A DNA stretch of 64,000 nt from positions 112,429,883 to 112,493,882 of the forward strand of contig JBCFYV010000012.1 in the NCBI GenBank assembly GCA_039000515.1, in the 5' to 3' direction. The position numbers were made by a program, and so were the translations under genes. The stretch is from Timema cristinae (Eukaryota > Arthropoda > Insecta > Phasmatodea > Timematidae). The notes under the pieces are model-generated. The model was not told the origin of the DNA. It did not search any database and saw only the letters and a list, made by a program, of their open reading frames with translations. Within the stretch, counting starts at the first letter, position 1; each line of letters starts with the position of its first letter. This document shows, piece by piece, positions 53,745 through 64,000 of this stretch.

Positions 53745-55510
53745 GTGTATACCATTACATCGCAGTCCATGTTACATTCGTGTTTTAGGAACAAATACCT
53801 TGCAGGTCCATCACGTCGCATTTCCCCCACCTTTCTATACCCAGCTAACCCTACTCTGAGTACAACCAATAGGATTGAAGGGGCGTATATGTTACAATAT
53901 AAAGGTGGAAGAACCAGGATGTTGGTCCAACAAGTTGGCTAGAATAAATACAACTTACTTTTCCACGTGTCTTGTCTTCCAACATGATGGATCCAACTTG
54001 TTACATAATAAACGAGGCTTCACTCTCACTATGAAGGTAGGTTTGGTTTAAAGAATGATGGCCTGACTCCCCTTGTTTTGTTGGCAAAGTTGATTACAAG
54101 GATAGTGTACCCGACTCATCTTGAAGTTAAGTAGTTACAGAAGCCCCATGGCTTCTTTGGTGCTGACTGACATCTCACAGCTGACTTCTGACAGTCTAAA
54201 TTTAGGTATGTACCTAAATTTTGACTGTCAGAAGTGACAGCTGTTAAACACATGTTTTTGAAGATCATCTGGTTCGGCGTAGGGATACGTAATTTGTTCT
54301 GGTAACTTTTAAAACCTGTCAGCTGAGAGCTGTGAGCTGTCAGTCAGTACCATTTATTTTAGTAATTTTAACATATCATTCTATGTTGTTTTTATAAGTA
54401 TAAATGAGGCTATTAGTATTTGAATTTTTTATTGTTGTTACATATAAGTTCATATAAAACCAATGGTACTTTTTTTTTCACAGTGTAATACGAAAATGAT
54501 TTCTGAGTTTTTATCAAATCTTTAAGAATTGATAGGAGTTTTGTATTGGTGTTTGATGTTAAAAACTAAACAAACTTCACCATCACCGAGTTGCCTAGGC
54601 AACAACACTCCTGAATAAAGACACCATAATTTTATTTTTTACTTCTCTGGAAAAATTGTCTAGAAACATAGGGTATATTTTTAACTTGAAGATTATATTC
54701 TTATTTTATTATTTCATCTTTGATTTTCATTGCACCATAGCAATTAGAATTTACAAATTCAAGTCTCCAAGTTTGTTTAAGGACAATAGATCTCTGGAAA
54801 GTTAGAAACTCTTCCCCTTCCAAACAGAAAATTTAAGGTGGGCGAAATACATGAGAGTGGATATGCTAAATTTCCCTGTCTGGAACAGATGAATACTTTT
54901 TAAATCAACTACTTAACTTCAAGATGAGAGTCTGGTACACTATCCTTGTAATCAACTTTGCCAACAAAACAAGGGGAGTCAGGCGCATCATTCTTTAAAC
55001 CAAACCTACCTACATAGTGAGAGTGAAGCCTCGTTTATTATGTAACAAGTTGGATCCATCATGTTGGAAGACAAGACACGTGGAAAAGTAAGTTGTATTT
55101 ATTCTAGCCAACTTGTTGGACCAACATCCTGGTTCTTCCACCTTTATATTGTAACATATACGCCCCTTCAATCCTATGTTGACATCAAGTGGTAGCTGGT
55201 ATAAGTGGGAAATGCGACGGATGACTGAAGGTATTTGTTCAAACGCGATGTAATGGACATGCGATGTAATGTACATAGCCTCATCTATTGTATCAGTAGG
55301 TTAGTGGGTTAGAAGTGGAAATGCGACGTGATGACTGCAAGGTATTGTCCCCATACGCATAATGGACTCGATTAATGTAATTACGCCCCAATCCTATGTT
55401 GTACGTCAGAGTAGGGTTAGCTGGTATAAGGGAAATGCGACGTGATGACCTGCAAGATTTGTCAAACGATGTAATGACATGCGATGTAATGGACTTCGAT
55501 GTATGACTTC
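53745..55510. repeat. Large inverted repeat / foldback element
   Basis: The left arm (about 53745-54137) is the reverse complement of 54905-55265. The match is near perfect across the inner 200-250 bp, for example CAAGTTGGATCCATCATGTT on the right against its complement at about 53980. The spacer is about 770 bp. Beyond the right arm the outer segment is repeated in diverged form at about 55290-55390 and 55385-55510, each with AATGCGACGTGATGA and GTAATGGACATGCGATG. The open frames within are the same sequence seen on both strands. No transposase was found. Confidence 0.85.
54160..54352. repeat. Nested palindromic MITE-like element
   Basis: Lies in the spacer of the large inverted repeat. The outer ends GGTGCTGACTGACATCTCAC and GAGCTGTCAGTCAGTACC pair as inverted repeats. 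An inner near-perfect hairpin at 54182-54238 has arms ACTTCTGACAGTCTAAATTT and AAATTTTGACTGTCAGAAGT around GGTATGTACC. Confidence 0.7.
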
Positions 55511-55514
55511 GATG

Positions 55515-55680
55515 TAGGTGCCCACCCTGAATTTAGAGGATGTGTATGCAAATTTGTATGGAAAGTGGAAAATTATTCAGGGAAACATTTTCTAAGTACA
55601 CTCGACCAGGGTTCAAACCCCAATTCTCCTGTCATTGGCAGTCTAGTCTATTGTGAGTGTGACGCCCGAGACCAGTGGTA
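55515..55680 (-). mobile_element. SINE-A copy
   Basis: Reverse copy: GCCCACCCTGAATTTAGAGG, then AAGTGGAAAATTATTCAGGG, CAGGGTTCAAACCCCAATTC (reversed B box) and CAGTCTAGTCTATTGTGAG. The 3' tail is missing where it meets the repeated outer arm of the foldback. Confidence 0.75.
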
Positions 55681-56494
55681 TGCAATATGGTGTAAGCAAA
55701 GACATCTTAAGGGCTATCTAAAATTTAATATATTATATAATATACATATTTTTTTTTAAATTTAATACCTATTATTTAATACAATATTTTGTAAGTGATT
55801 TATTTTATATGTAGATGACATTCTATGTAAATCACATTCCATATGTAGAGTCCATTAAGTGCTGGTACCAACCATTTTGGGGGTGCAAAGTTGGGTCACA
55901 AGACAAATATTTCCATTTAATAAATTTGATGTCGGTGATGCCAAAGAGTGGCCCAATGATACGCCAATGTTGGCGCTGTACGCATCTAGGGAGTAAGCAA
56001 CGTATGCAGTACACCACACAAACCAACACAGGCAGCTTGTGTACCAACAGTGGCGGTCGCCACTTTCAACAGTTGTTGTCGATTATGTATTTCGCTCTTC
56101 ATACAAAGTTCTGCTCACAGTGTGCAGCTCACAATATTAAAATAATCCACTTCCTCAGTCGAGATGCCTCAGCTGCGCTCTCAATATCGACCCTTTTCAG
56201 TGCCAACAACCTTATCCTTGAAAGAGCTAGCAATTCCTTATAGCTACCTGCAGGTAATTCAATGCTTGTTACTACTCGTGATTTATGCTCCAATTGTAAT
56301 TTGCTGAAGATTGACGAGTTGCCTACACCAACATGTACAAACATTGCCAACTTTGGCACTTCATAGCGTCACTGACGACAAGTTATCGTGTGGAAATACT
56401 TGTCTTCACCCCCTACAATTGTAAATCTGAATAAGCCTGTATCTTGTACCTACACCAGAGGGCAGGACACAAGCTGTCAATTTCATCTTGTTTG

Positions 56495-56720
56495 AGGTGA
56501 TGAGGTGGTCACCTTTGAATATTTAGGAACAGTTTTAGTAACAATAACGATATTACATTGGAAGTTAGGAAAAGAATACAGTCAGGAAATGAGTGTTATT
56601 ACTCGGTCAGTAAGTTGTTAACATCTCGCCTGCTGTCAAGCAAAGAATGTAAAACTCAAAATATACAAAACAATCTTACTGATTATTTTCTATAGGTGGA
56701 AATGTTATCTTTCAAGACTA
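56495..56720 (+). pseudogene. LINE reverse-transcriptase fragment
   Basis: The plus strand encodes EVVTFEYLGTVL, then after a one-base shift ITLEVRKRIQSGNECYYSVS, KLLTSRLLSSKECKTQNIQN and a stop near 56694. The FEYLG-(L/I)-EVRKRI-GN-CY-LL-SRLLS pattern is the segment that follows the reverse-transcriptase core in LINE ORF2. It sits just before the C-terminal part found at 6085-6860. The frame is broken, so it is dead. Confidence 0.75.
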
Positions 56721-57189
56721 GTACACATTAGGAAACATTGTTTGCAAACAATTGAGAGACGGTTTGTAAACTGTTGAAAACAAATAATAGTTATGTTTTA
56801 CAAGAAGGACACAAGTTTCTTATCCATTTCAAGTGGGTTAAAAGAAACTTTGTTTGCGTGTTTTCCAACATTTCCGGCAACAAACAATGTGGGCCAGTTT
56901 GCTTCTGCTGTTTACAGAGATCACATCACTTCCTAGTTTGTCATTGGTCATGTTTTACAACATTTAGACAAAAACCTAAGTCCAAACATAAACAATTTTA
57001 CCGATACATTGTTTGACACATTATCCCTTACAATATGACCATCTTATACCACATTAACCTACTCATTTATTTTGTGAATATTAATTGAGATTATAATTTA
57101 TTAGCAAATAGAACAGTAGCAAGGTTAGATCAAGTCAACCGAGTAATTACCGTAATGAAGGTTAAAAGTTAGCTAGGTTGTAAAGGAAA

Positions 57190-57404
57190 CTTAAGTGGGG
57201 TTTACACTGTCATGTTTTACTGGAGCCAGTCGTTACTGGCGTGCCAACGTCACAATGTAAACCTCTACTCGCATGCAAATTAAAGGGTTTGCATGACATA
57301 TATTCTACTGCAAGAATAGTCGAGCACTCAATAATTTGGTGACAGCAGTAACTGTCACACCAGCTGCACATGAATCCTAGTTGTATTTGTACGTGTAAAC
57401 CTCA
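57190..57404. mobile_element. Short MITE
   Basis: The left end GTGGGGTTTACACTGTC and the reverse complement of the right end (TTGAGGTTTACACGTAC) share GGTTTACAC. The interior has no frame, and AAATTAAAGGGTTTGCATG lies in the middle. The inverted ends are short, so the call is tentative. Confidence 0.45.
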
Positions 57405-60274
57405 ATTGGTGTGCCAGTTACTGCTTACAAAAAAAATGATACAGTGCATTGTTTAGAACAGTTATGTATAGGCCTACATGTTGTGAACCCTAATGTCCCA
57501 CAAGTTAATATTTCCACGATATTCGAAAATGTTGTAAACCTTTACCTGAATGAAAGTTTGGACTTGCATGGCTATTGGCACAAGCTGATGAAGATTATTA
57601 ATCATTAATCGGCCCCTTAATACAAGTAAAGCTTGAGTCATGCAATTTAACAGTCTTTCCAACTATCAAAGATATTTGTTCCTGTGTCACTAAGGTTATT
57701 TTAGTTTGAATTTGTTCTTTAGTTTTTTTTTAATAATCTTGAATCTAATATAATTAGATTCCCCACATTTTTGTGATTGTAGTGTTAGCATGAATTTTGT
57801 AATTTTCAGGTTTTTAAGAGAAAAAATTTCACTTAAACAATAAGTTAGATTTTATGGGTTTGATCCTGAGCTATTAAGAGAGTATTAGGAATAGGCTTAG
57901 CTGCAATTTTTTTATACTGGTGACTACCATCATTATGATTTTAATATAGGCCCCTATTGATGATTTTTACCAGTGATTATTAACAGTGACTTGCAGTTCC
58001 AGTGTCTTGCCGGACCAATATTTTCTCATGAAGAAATATCTTGTCCCAGTCACTGCTCTTTACTATACTTAAAAAATTAGTAAGGCCTATTTCTATAGCT
58101 GTTATTAGAACATTCATTTTTACAGCATATATTATGGTGTAGTCAGAGGTGTTCACAAAAACATATTTGAAATACTAAAATTATGCTCTTTATTTGATTT
58201 ATTCAACAGACAAAATCCTATGTGATGTTAATGTAATGAAAGTTTGTTGTTCTAGGGGGGGAAGGTGGAGTTCAGGTTCACTAGCTTGTGCTTGTCTTTC
58301 ATTGTGGTTTAAAGGAAGAAGGAACGTCACTGTACCTAAAATTAATATGACTAGGCCTAACTTTCAATAATTATAAATTTAAATGACAAGTTTACGCATC
58401 CATATTTTAAGACAAAAAAGTATGATTTCCAGAGAAAATTATCTTTTATAAATTAATCAGACAGAGTGCTGTTCCACCCTTAAAACCAGTACAAGAGCGA
58501 GCGACGCTTCAGCTTCACTTCACCCCCGGTAGCGGCTCTTTTTCAAATACTGTAATGTTTAGTGGAATATAAAAGCAAAGAATATCAAACAGATACTACT
58601 CATAATCTGTGAGTCACCATATCACCAACTGATATTTTATTAGTCATAGTCGAAGCGTTTGTAATACAAAGTGCTCATCTGTCACCTTCTGTCGAGTATA
58701 TCGTTATAGAAAGCTCAATAATGTTTCAATCATGCTACATGTACTTTTGACACCTAAGTCACTGGGAGTGACAGTAACCAAAGGGATTGGTGAGAAAATT
58801 TAGCGTCGCTGACATATCACCCATCTCTATAAAGTAAACAAACTCTAAATAAAAGTTATTGGTATAATAGTGAAGTTAAACTATTAAAAAGCATTAACAT
58901 TTGAAATGTATGTCTTCATAATGGTAATATTACGTAAGGTATCAAATAAAAGTATATTTACAGGTATACTCAGAACAATTCGATTGTACGAACGTTAGTT
59001 CTTTCAAGCTTTTTATTGCTGTAGTTCTTTAAAATAAAATTTTAAAATAATCATTTGATCCCTAATTTCAATTGTCTACATTTGTTAAAGTTTAAAGTAC
59101 CGGTATTAATTAGAGCTTAAGATAAATTTCATTAAACCATGATTATCAGCTGTTTTAAAACTTACGTCAATATAGTACCTCCAGGCACTGCCATTTCGAA
59201 AAGTGAGTTGAAATAATTAAAATAGTTTAAAGCAATAATATTTGACAGATAACAATATTAGTAGCCATGTTTCTTACGAAGGATAACTTTTATTTGAATA
59301 TGATTATATAAAAAAAGTCGAGATTTGTAACCACCAACATAGAGGAAAAGTAACCAATACCTCAAATAATTTTATTCTAATAATTCAGAGTGAAATACTA
59401 ATAATTAAACTAAAAAAGCAATATTATTTTCTAAATAATGATTTAATATGTAATATAACTGAATGAGAATTTGCAATTAAATTTTTGTTTAGCCATCGTC
59501 TACATAAGATTGTGTAGGAGAGAAGATAATCTTCGGGTATTTCTTTCTCTCTTACACACATACAAGGCACGGTAGCAATTCGACATCATTCGTTAATTTT
59601 TACTATTACTATGAAATGTAGCAGTGTATTATTAGTTAAACGAAATAAAAGGTTTGAAGAGCATAACTAAGTTCAACACACATGGCTTGTTTCTTTAAAT
59701 AAGTCGATTTAAGCTGAAATATTAATACTTCTAACAAACATATACCTGACTTTTTTTTAACATTTATTCACCAGATAGAGTTTTTTTTTTACAAGAACAT
59801 TGAAAGAAACCGTTAAATTTGTCCCCTCACTAGCAAGCAGACGTCAAACTTCAGCTTCACGATTCGACCCGTTGCAAGGGGTGTGTTTATGTACATCCAG
59901 TATAGTATAGGGATCACTGAAAAATAGTCATATCGTCAAAATATGTAGGTTTTTCAATCATCTTGTAGTATTATATAAGATTATATTCTGATGAAGTGAC
60001 GATAAAAACAAATACTTTCACGTTTTTTTAAACATGGACGAATTTATTAAATAGGAGATATATAATCTTTTAAATACTACCCATAAAGATGATTTTTTGA
60101 TTAAATAAGTGGCAAAGACTGTTATGGTAAGAATCGGAACTAAAAAGTATAAAATACTCATAGTTCGTTGATTAAAATAACAGCTTTCTTATGGTCTATA
60201 TATATTTTAACATAGATGGACTCTTACTATGGATTTTCACGTTCATTTTAAAACGAGAGCAGTGCTGATATTTG

Positions 60275-60315
60275 GTCACGTGACAGCTCTAATTGAATCA
60301 CATGAAGTTCATGTG
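60275..60315. promoter_or_regulatory. Paired E-box palindromes
   Basis: GTCACGTGAC at 60275-60284 is a perfect 10-bp palindrome with a CACGTG core, the type bound by bHLH-zip factors such as TFEB/USF. CACATGAAGTTCATGTG at 60299-60315 is a perfect 17-bp palindrome with two CATGTG/CACATG half-sites. They sit in a locally GC-richer stretch (60240-60470). Which gene, if any, they serve is unknown. Confidence 0.35.
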
Positions 60316-60737
60316 GTCAGCGCAGCCCGCATTACTCGAGTAAGGATAATTTCAACTTTTCCAGCGCTTCTATAGAAAACTCGACAAAAAGACCCGATCA
60401 GCGCACGGGCAAATTTTCAAACATCTGTTATTTATAAACACAGCACATTCTCGTGATTTGTTTATATCAAAAGTGATGATTTAAAAACAGCAGTTTATTG
60501 GAAGTAACTTGCACTGAGAGTGATATTTACGTTTTTATGTTTGACGTTTCATTGCATCAAGTGTTAACAGAGATTCCCAACTTTCCTCGACTGTGTGAGC
60601 AGCTGCACTACTAAGAAGTGCGGACTCATGGGGTTGTTTCAAAGGGTTATTTAGAGAGTTTATAATTATTTTTAGCAACGCATCTTTACTATATGTTCAA
60701 GCTGTTCGCATGTATATCTACTAATCACGCTAGTATC

Positions 60738-60955
60738 AGGGATGAGTAGGGATGAGTTTCAAGGGAGTGTACCTGCATTTTTGTGGAGAGAGTTTTAAAC
60801 CATTTATTAAGTCTGGTTTGCTGATAATGGTGAGGTCTAGTTTAGAATCCTGGTGGTTTTTGTTCCTAAATCGTATCCCACTCTTTCCACTCCATGTAAA
60901 GGTGGGTACATTTTTTATAAAATTCTATCTTCCTTGACTATTCCATTAAGGTAAT
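60738..60955. mobile_element. Rearranged SINE-A remnant
   Basis: The left half is reverse-oriented SINE-A (GGGATGAGTTTCAAGGGAGT GTACC, GGAGAGAGTTTTAAACCATT). The right half is forward-oriented (CCACTCTTTCCACTCCATGT, GTGGGTACATTTTTTATAAA). Together they make a degenerate head-to-head or rearranged pair. Confidence 0.5.
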
Positions 60956-62948
60956 GGTTATTACATTTTAATACTCACAGCCCGCTAAATATCCTAAAAT
61001 TTTTGTGGCTCCCTAGTTTTTACTAAAATAATAATCATTAATATTTATTCTAAAATAGTGGTTTTACTTACTAATTACAATAACAAGCAAATAAAAAAAC
61101 ATAAATTAATTTACCTAAATGTATTTAATGGAACCTCTGCTGTTGAAACCATTCCACTCATTTGTTTATTCTTGTTTCGATTGAATTACTTAATGCTATT
61201 CGCATACAGGAGTTGATTTTGCTGTTTCGTTTTAATATCTACCATTGTGGAAAATCGTTTTTCACATAATTAAGTAGAGACAAAGGACAACAAATTTTAA
61301 ATAATGGTGGAAAATAGATGGGGATTATTTGTACTATCAGTGATGTATATCATACGTGCTTCCCCTCCCTCTAATTCCCCAGAAAAATTAGAGATTACTG
61401 TCCTTACATACTTACGATAGCCGAATTCTTTCCTACAAAATGTAAAATTTAAGATAATTGACTTCAGTAATAAGCAAATAACATTTTAATTAGTTTTCTC
61501 GGCTCTCCAAAACACCTTTTGTGGCCCCCGGTTAGGAATCGCTGTATTAAGGTGCTTACATAAGTTAAATGTGTACAGCTTGGATGGGTTAAGATTATGC
61601 CAGGCTAAATGGATTTAGCCCATACATACGAGTATATTCAACTCTAAGAAACACCACTACAAGCAACTAGTATAATCTACCACAGTTAACTCATGACCAC
61701 CTGGCTCATGCTTCGCCTTGATTACTCGATGCCAACTCTCTTGTCCCTGAGTTAGATTTCGCCTTGTCCAAATAATGAAATACTAGCTCTGGCTACACAA
61801 AGTAAATCGATTATTGCGCCTACGAAAAAACCACTCATTGCAAACCAAGCATATTTTTTGTTGGTTTTTGTATTTTATTGGTCATCTCTCCCCCACTCCT
61901 TTCCCCTCATCATGTGTGGAATATGATGCATATAAATAAGTTACCTGGTCTTAATAAAATTACTATTGACTTTTATCTATCATACTTGTTGGTTGATATA
62001 TTGTATCTATTCGCCACCCGAGGAACGTGCTGCTCTTCAACCACCAACACTAGATCTACGCCATGGTGGAACCTTTTGTCAGCCCAGTTTGGTGGAGATG
62101 GCACCTCACTACTCATCATATGCAATGTTTTCCTAATTAAGCTAGAGGTTTGACCCAGGTTTGTGAAAATGTTTTAGTTCTATATAATAATGTTCTGATC
62201 AGGCTAATATGTTACCCCTGAATGGGATCCATCTAATTACCTTAAAATAAGGTCTCACTAATTAATATTGTTATAAGTCGCTTAGCCACAAATATTTTTT
62301 GTTTATAAAATAGAGCTGAGTGATGCTCAGTATATTGTTGTTTATATGATCTAGCCATTTCAAAATAAGATTTAATAAGAGCTGACATAGTGACATGGAA
62401 TTAATACATTAGGTCAGTTGTTGCTTATGTGTAATATCGACTTTACCTTGGGTATGACTATTCTTGGTGGGCAGCCTATGGCTCACAGTGACATTCCAGG
62501 TGTGGCTCAAGTTTTTTCGTTTGATACCTCGTGATTGCTGGGCATCCTTAAGATGTTTGTGGGGCTAGTGACTCCGGCCTTAGGGAATACTATCCTTTAA
62601 TGTGTTCCTTATGGATTTAACTTGTTCAGCTAGTTATAGCTAGCTTTGGGATTCCTACCTAGGATTAATTCGATTTTTGTTATTTGCTAATTTTAGTCCC
62701 CCCTGGTATAGGTCTGGTATTTGTTTGTTATGCTTTCAACCAACCCGAGCTTGTGTGCTCACAATGTAATTATTGCTGAAAGTCCTTGTTGACTTATCCA
62801 AGAAAATTTAGACCTTCTCTGTCGGTAATAGGTTAGTTAAATTGTTATCCCTCGCTTGTGGCTTCGAGGGTAACTGGTTAATGTCATGACGAAGGGGACG
62901 CTGTGTTCAGACACGTGTAGGTAGGGGTGGGAGAAATGTCAGCGAGCG

Positions 62949-63089
62949 TGTCCCGGAAACGTTAGTCACGGTGGAATAGAGGAATGTCCCAACAACGTGA
63001 GTCGTGGTTGGGTGATTGTCCCGGCAACGTTAGTTGCGGTGGAACAGAAGGATATCCTGGAAACTTGAGTCGTAGTGGGAGGTAGGGTG
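62949..63089 (+). repeat. Tandem array, about 36-bp unit, four copies
   Basis: Units start at 62949, 62985, 63017 and 63053. Each has TGTCCCGGAAACGTTAGTC (or variant) followed by CGGTGGAATAGAGGA. They differ at several bases each, so the array is not recent. Confidence 0.85.
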
Positions 63090-63774
63090 ATAATGGGAAG
63101 AGATAGGGTTAAAACAATATTGTTCCTTCGTAACATAAAACAATTTAATAGCTCTTTCACACATGTGGCATGCCTGGGTTGGGTAGCCAATCTCCGACTG
63201 GCCTCTGACCGAGGAACCACCGTGTTAAATACCCTCCACTGCTGCCTGGCCTTGTACAATGAGAGAAAAAGGAGCTTCCCATTGGTGCAGGAAAACGTGA
63301 GCGATATTGGCCACCAAGCGAGCCAATACAAAGAGTGCTCATGGGCGCTGAGTAAAGTGGGGAACTTGTCAAGGACAGCTTAAAGAACATGGACTGTGGA
63401 GAAGTCCAGGCAATTTGAATTTTATTCTCATTCTCGAGCAAATTGCCTTACAGACAGGTCATACGCCCGCTGAGTAGAGCCAATCGTTTGTCGGCTCTCA
63501 ACGCGTTTTTCAACGTGCGGTGCAGATCGTTTAGCGGTTGTCTTTTGCCCACTGGGAAATCCTAATCACTACATTCAACTAAACTCGGGACGGACGTTTC
63601 AGTGGTAGTTCCTGTGGTTGAAACCTAACGGTGCCAACGAAGCCACAGTAGGCCGTAAAGCGTGACCGGCTGCGAAGCAATACCTCGTAGTCGGAGTCCA
63701 TCTTCCGGGACACCACACAACATTACAGGCCCTCCCACACTGCACAGAGGAGGGTATCTTTAGCCCTTCCACAC

Positions 63775-63990
63775 ATGGCCACTAGCCTGCCCTTTTCAGG
63801 GCTGAGCGAAATGGCCACTCCCGACCACTCCAGACCAGTAACAAATGACACGGACATGGCTTACTCCTCTACAGACGTCTCAGACATTCAAGCTCACACT
63901 GACAGACAAGGAACATTCACGATGGCTGACAAACTAGGACGAAAAAGGAAATTCCGACCCCACAAACAACCCACACAAAAAAGACAATAA
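63775..63990 (+). CDS. Small ORF of the right-edge element, function unknown
   Basis: 71 residues starting MATSLPFSGLSEMATPDHSR and ending MADKLGRKRKFRPHKQPTQK RQ, then TAA. It is hydrophilic, Ser/Thr/Asp-rich first and strongly basic at the end. A basic tail would suit nucleic-acid or nuclear targeting. No known domain is recognised. It may be the N-terminus of a longer protein if the stop is a sequencing slip, because the sequence ends 10 bp later. Confidence 0.3.
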   Translation: MATSLPFSGLSEMATPDHSRPVTNDTDMAYSSTDVSDIQAHTDRQGTFTMADKLGRKRKFRPHKQPTQKRQ

Positions 63991-64000
63991 CAGCAGTGAC

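Larger units (their letters stand above)
52614..62819. other. Repeat-rich region upstream of TSEN54
   Basis: The missing first exon and promoter of TSEN54 may lie here, but I could not identify them. The stretch holds SINE fragments (52924-53735), the large inverted repeat (53745-55510), another SINE-A (55515-55680), a LINE fragment (56495-56720) and a MITE (57190-57404). E-box-like palindromes lie near 60.3 kb. Other open frames, for example 55815-56243, have no recognisable product. A hAT-like terminus (GGTTAGGAATCGCTG) is near 61536-61550. Confidence 0.5.
62820..64000 (+). mobile_element. Probable 5' region of a retroelement, cut by the window edge
   Basis: Composition is clearly GC-richer than the rest of the window. 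From left to right there is a four-unit tandem array (62949-63089), about 650 bp of unique-looking sequence, and a small open frame at 63775-63990. Tandem promoter-like repeats in front of a first ORF with a basic C-terminus fit the 5' UTR and ORF1 start of a non-LTR element. An LTR element or DNA transposon is not excluded because the diagnostic part lies beyond 64000. Confidence 0.4.

Noticed and set aside
55815..56359. Open frames on both strands at 55.8-56.4 kb
   Set aside because: Neither strand gives a recognisable protein or splice context. Composition suggests an old transposon or unique non-coding sequence.

Overview
This 64 kb window is animal nuclear DNA. It is strongly AT-rich, has short exons split by GT/AG introns, few genes and a dense load of short transposons. 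I infer an invertebrate and most likely an arthropod. The sulfotransferase gene ends like the arthropod Hs3st-B type, and the tRNA-headed SINEs and hAT/MITE debris fit a repeat-rich insect genome. The exact species cannot be read from the sequence.

Three genes are well supported. (1) 7297-10761, minus strand: a coiled-coil protein with an FG/FNF-rich tail that resembles the synaptonemal-complex protein SIX6OS1 (C14orf39). (2) 15343-22730, plus strand: a complete six-exon heparan sulfate glucosamine 3-O-sulfotransferase (Hs3st-B/HS3ST3 type), a type II Golgi enzyme. (3) 43021-52613, minus strand: TSEN54, the structural subunit of the tRNA-splicing endonuclease. Its five exons join in matching phase. 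A roughly 4 kb exon inserts about 1,250 acidic, low-complexity residues between the conserved N- and C-terminal domains, and this insert is unusually rich in SUMO-interacting-motif-like cores and SUMO-acceptor consensus sites. The three genes share no obvious pathway. Three weaker exon-like stretches, all on the minus strand (30877-31003, 36150-36280, 49731-49870), have good splice acceptors but no recognised product.

The rest is repeats. At least five tRNA-related SINE families (called A to E here) are scattered throughout, and A and B share the same 3' tail. There are hAT elements, one nested inside a SINE and retaining a transposase end. There are TIR MITEs, LINE reverse-transcriptase fragments, and a 1.8 kb inverted repeat at 53.7-55.5 kb. 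The right edge holds a GC-richer block that looks like the 5' part of a mobile element.

Two large minisatellites stand out. The one at 51.3-52.5 kb is a tandem amplification of the 3' end of a TSEN54 exon together with its 5' splice site. The 36-bp array at 31.1-32.4 kb is nearly homogeneous and also carries a perfect 5' splice-site consensus in every unit.

Three single-base losses break otherwise intact reading frames, one in Hs3st-B and two in the SIX6OS1-like gene. All three are of the same sign, which suggests residual assembly errors more than gene decay.
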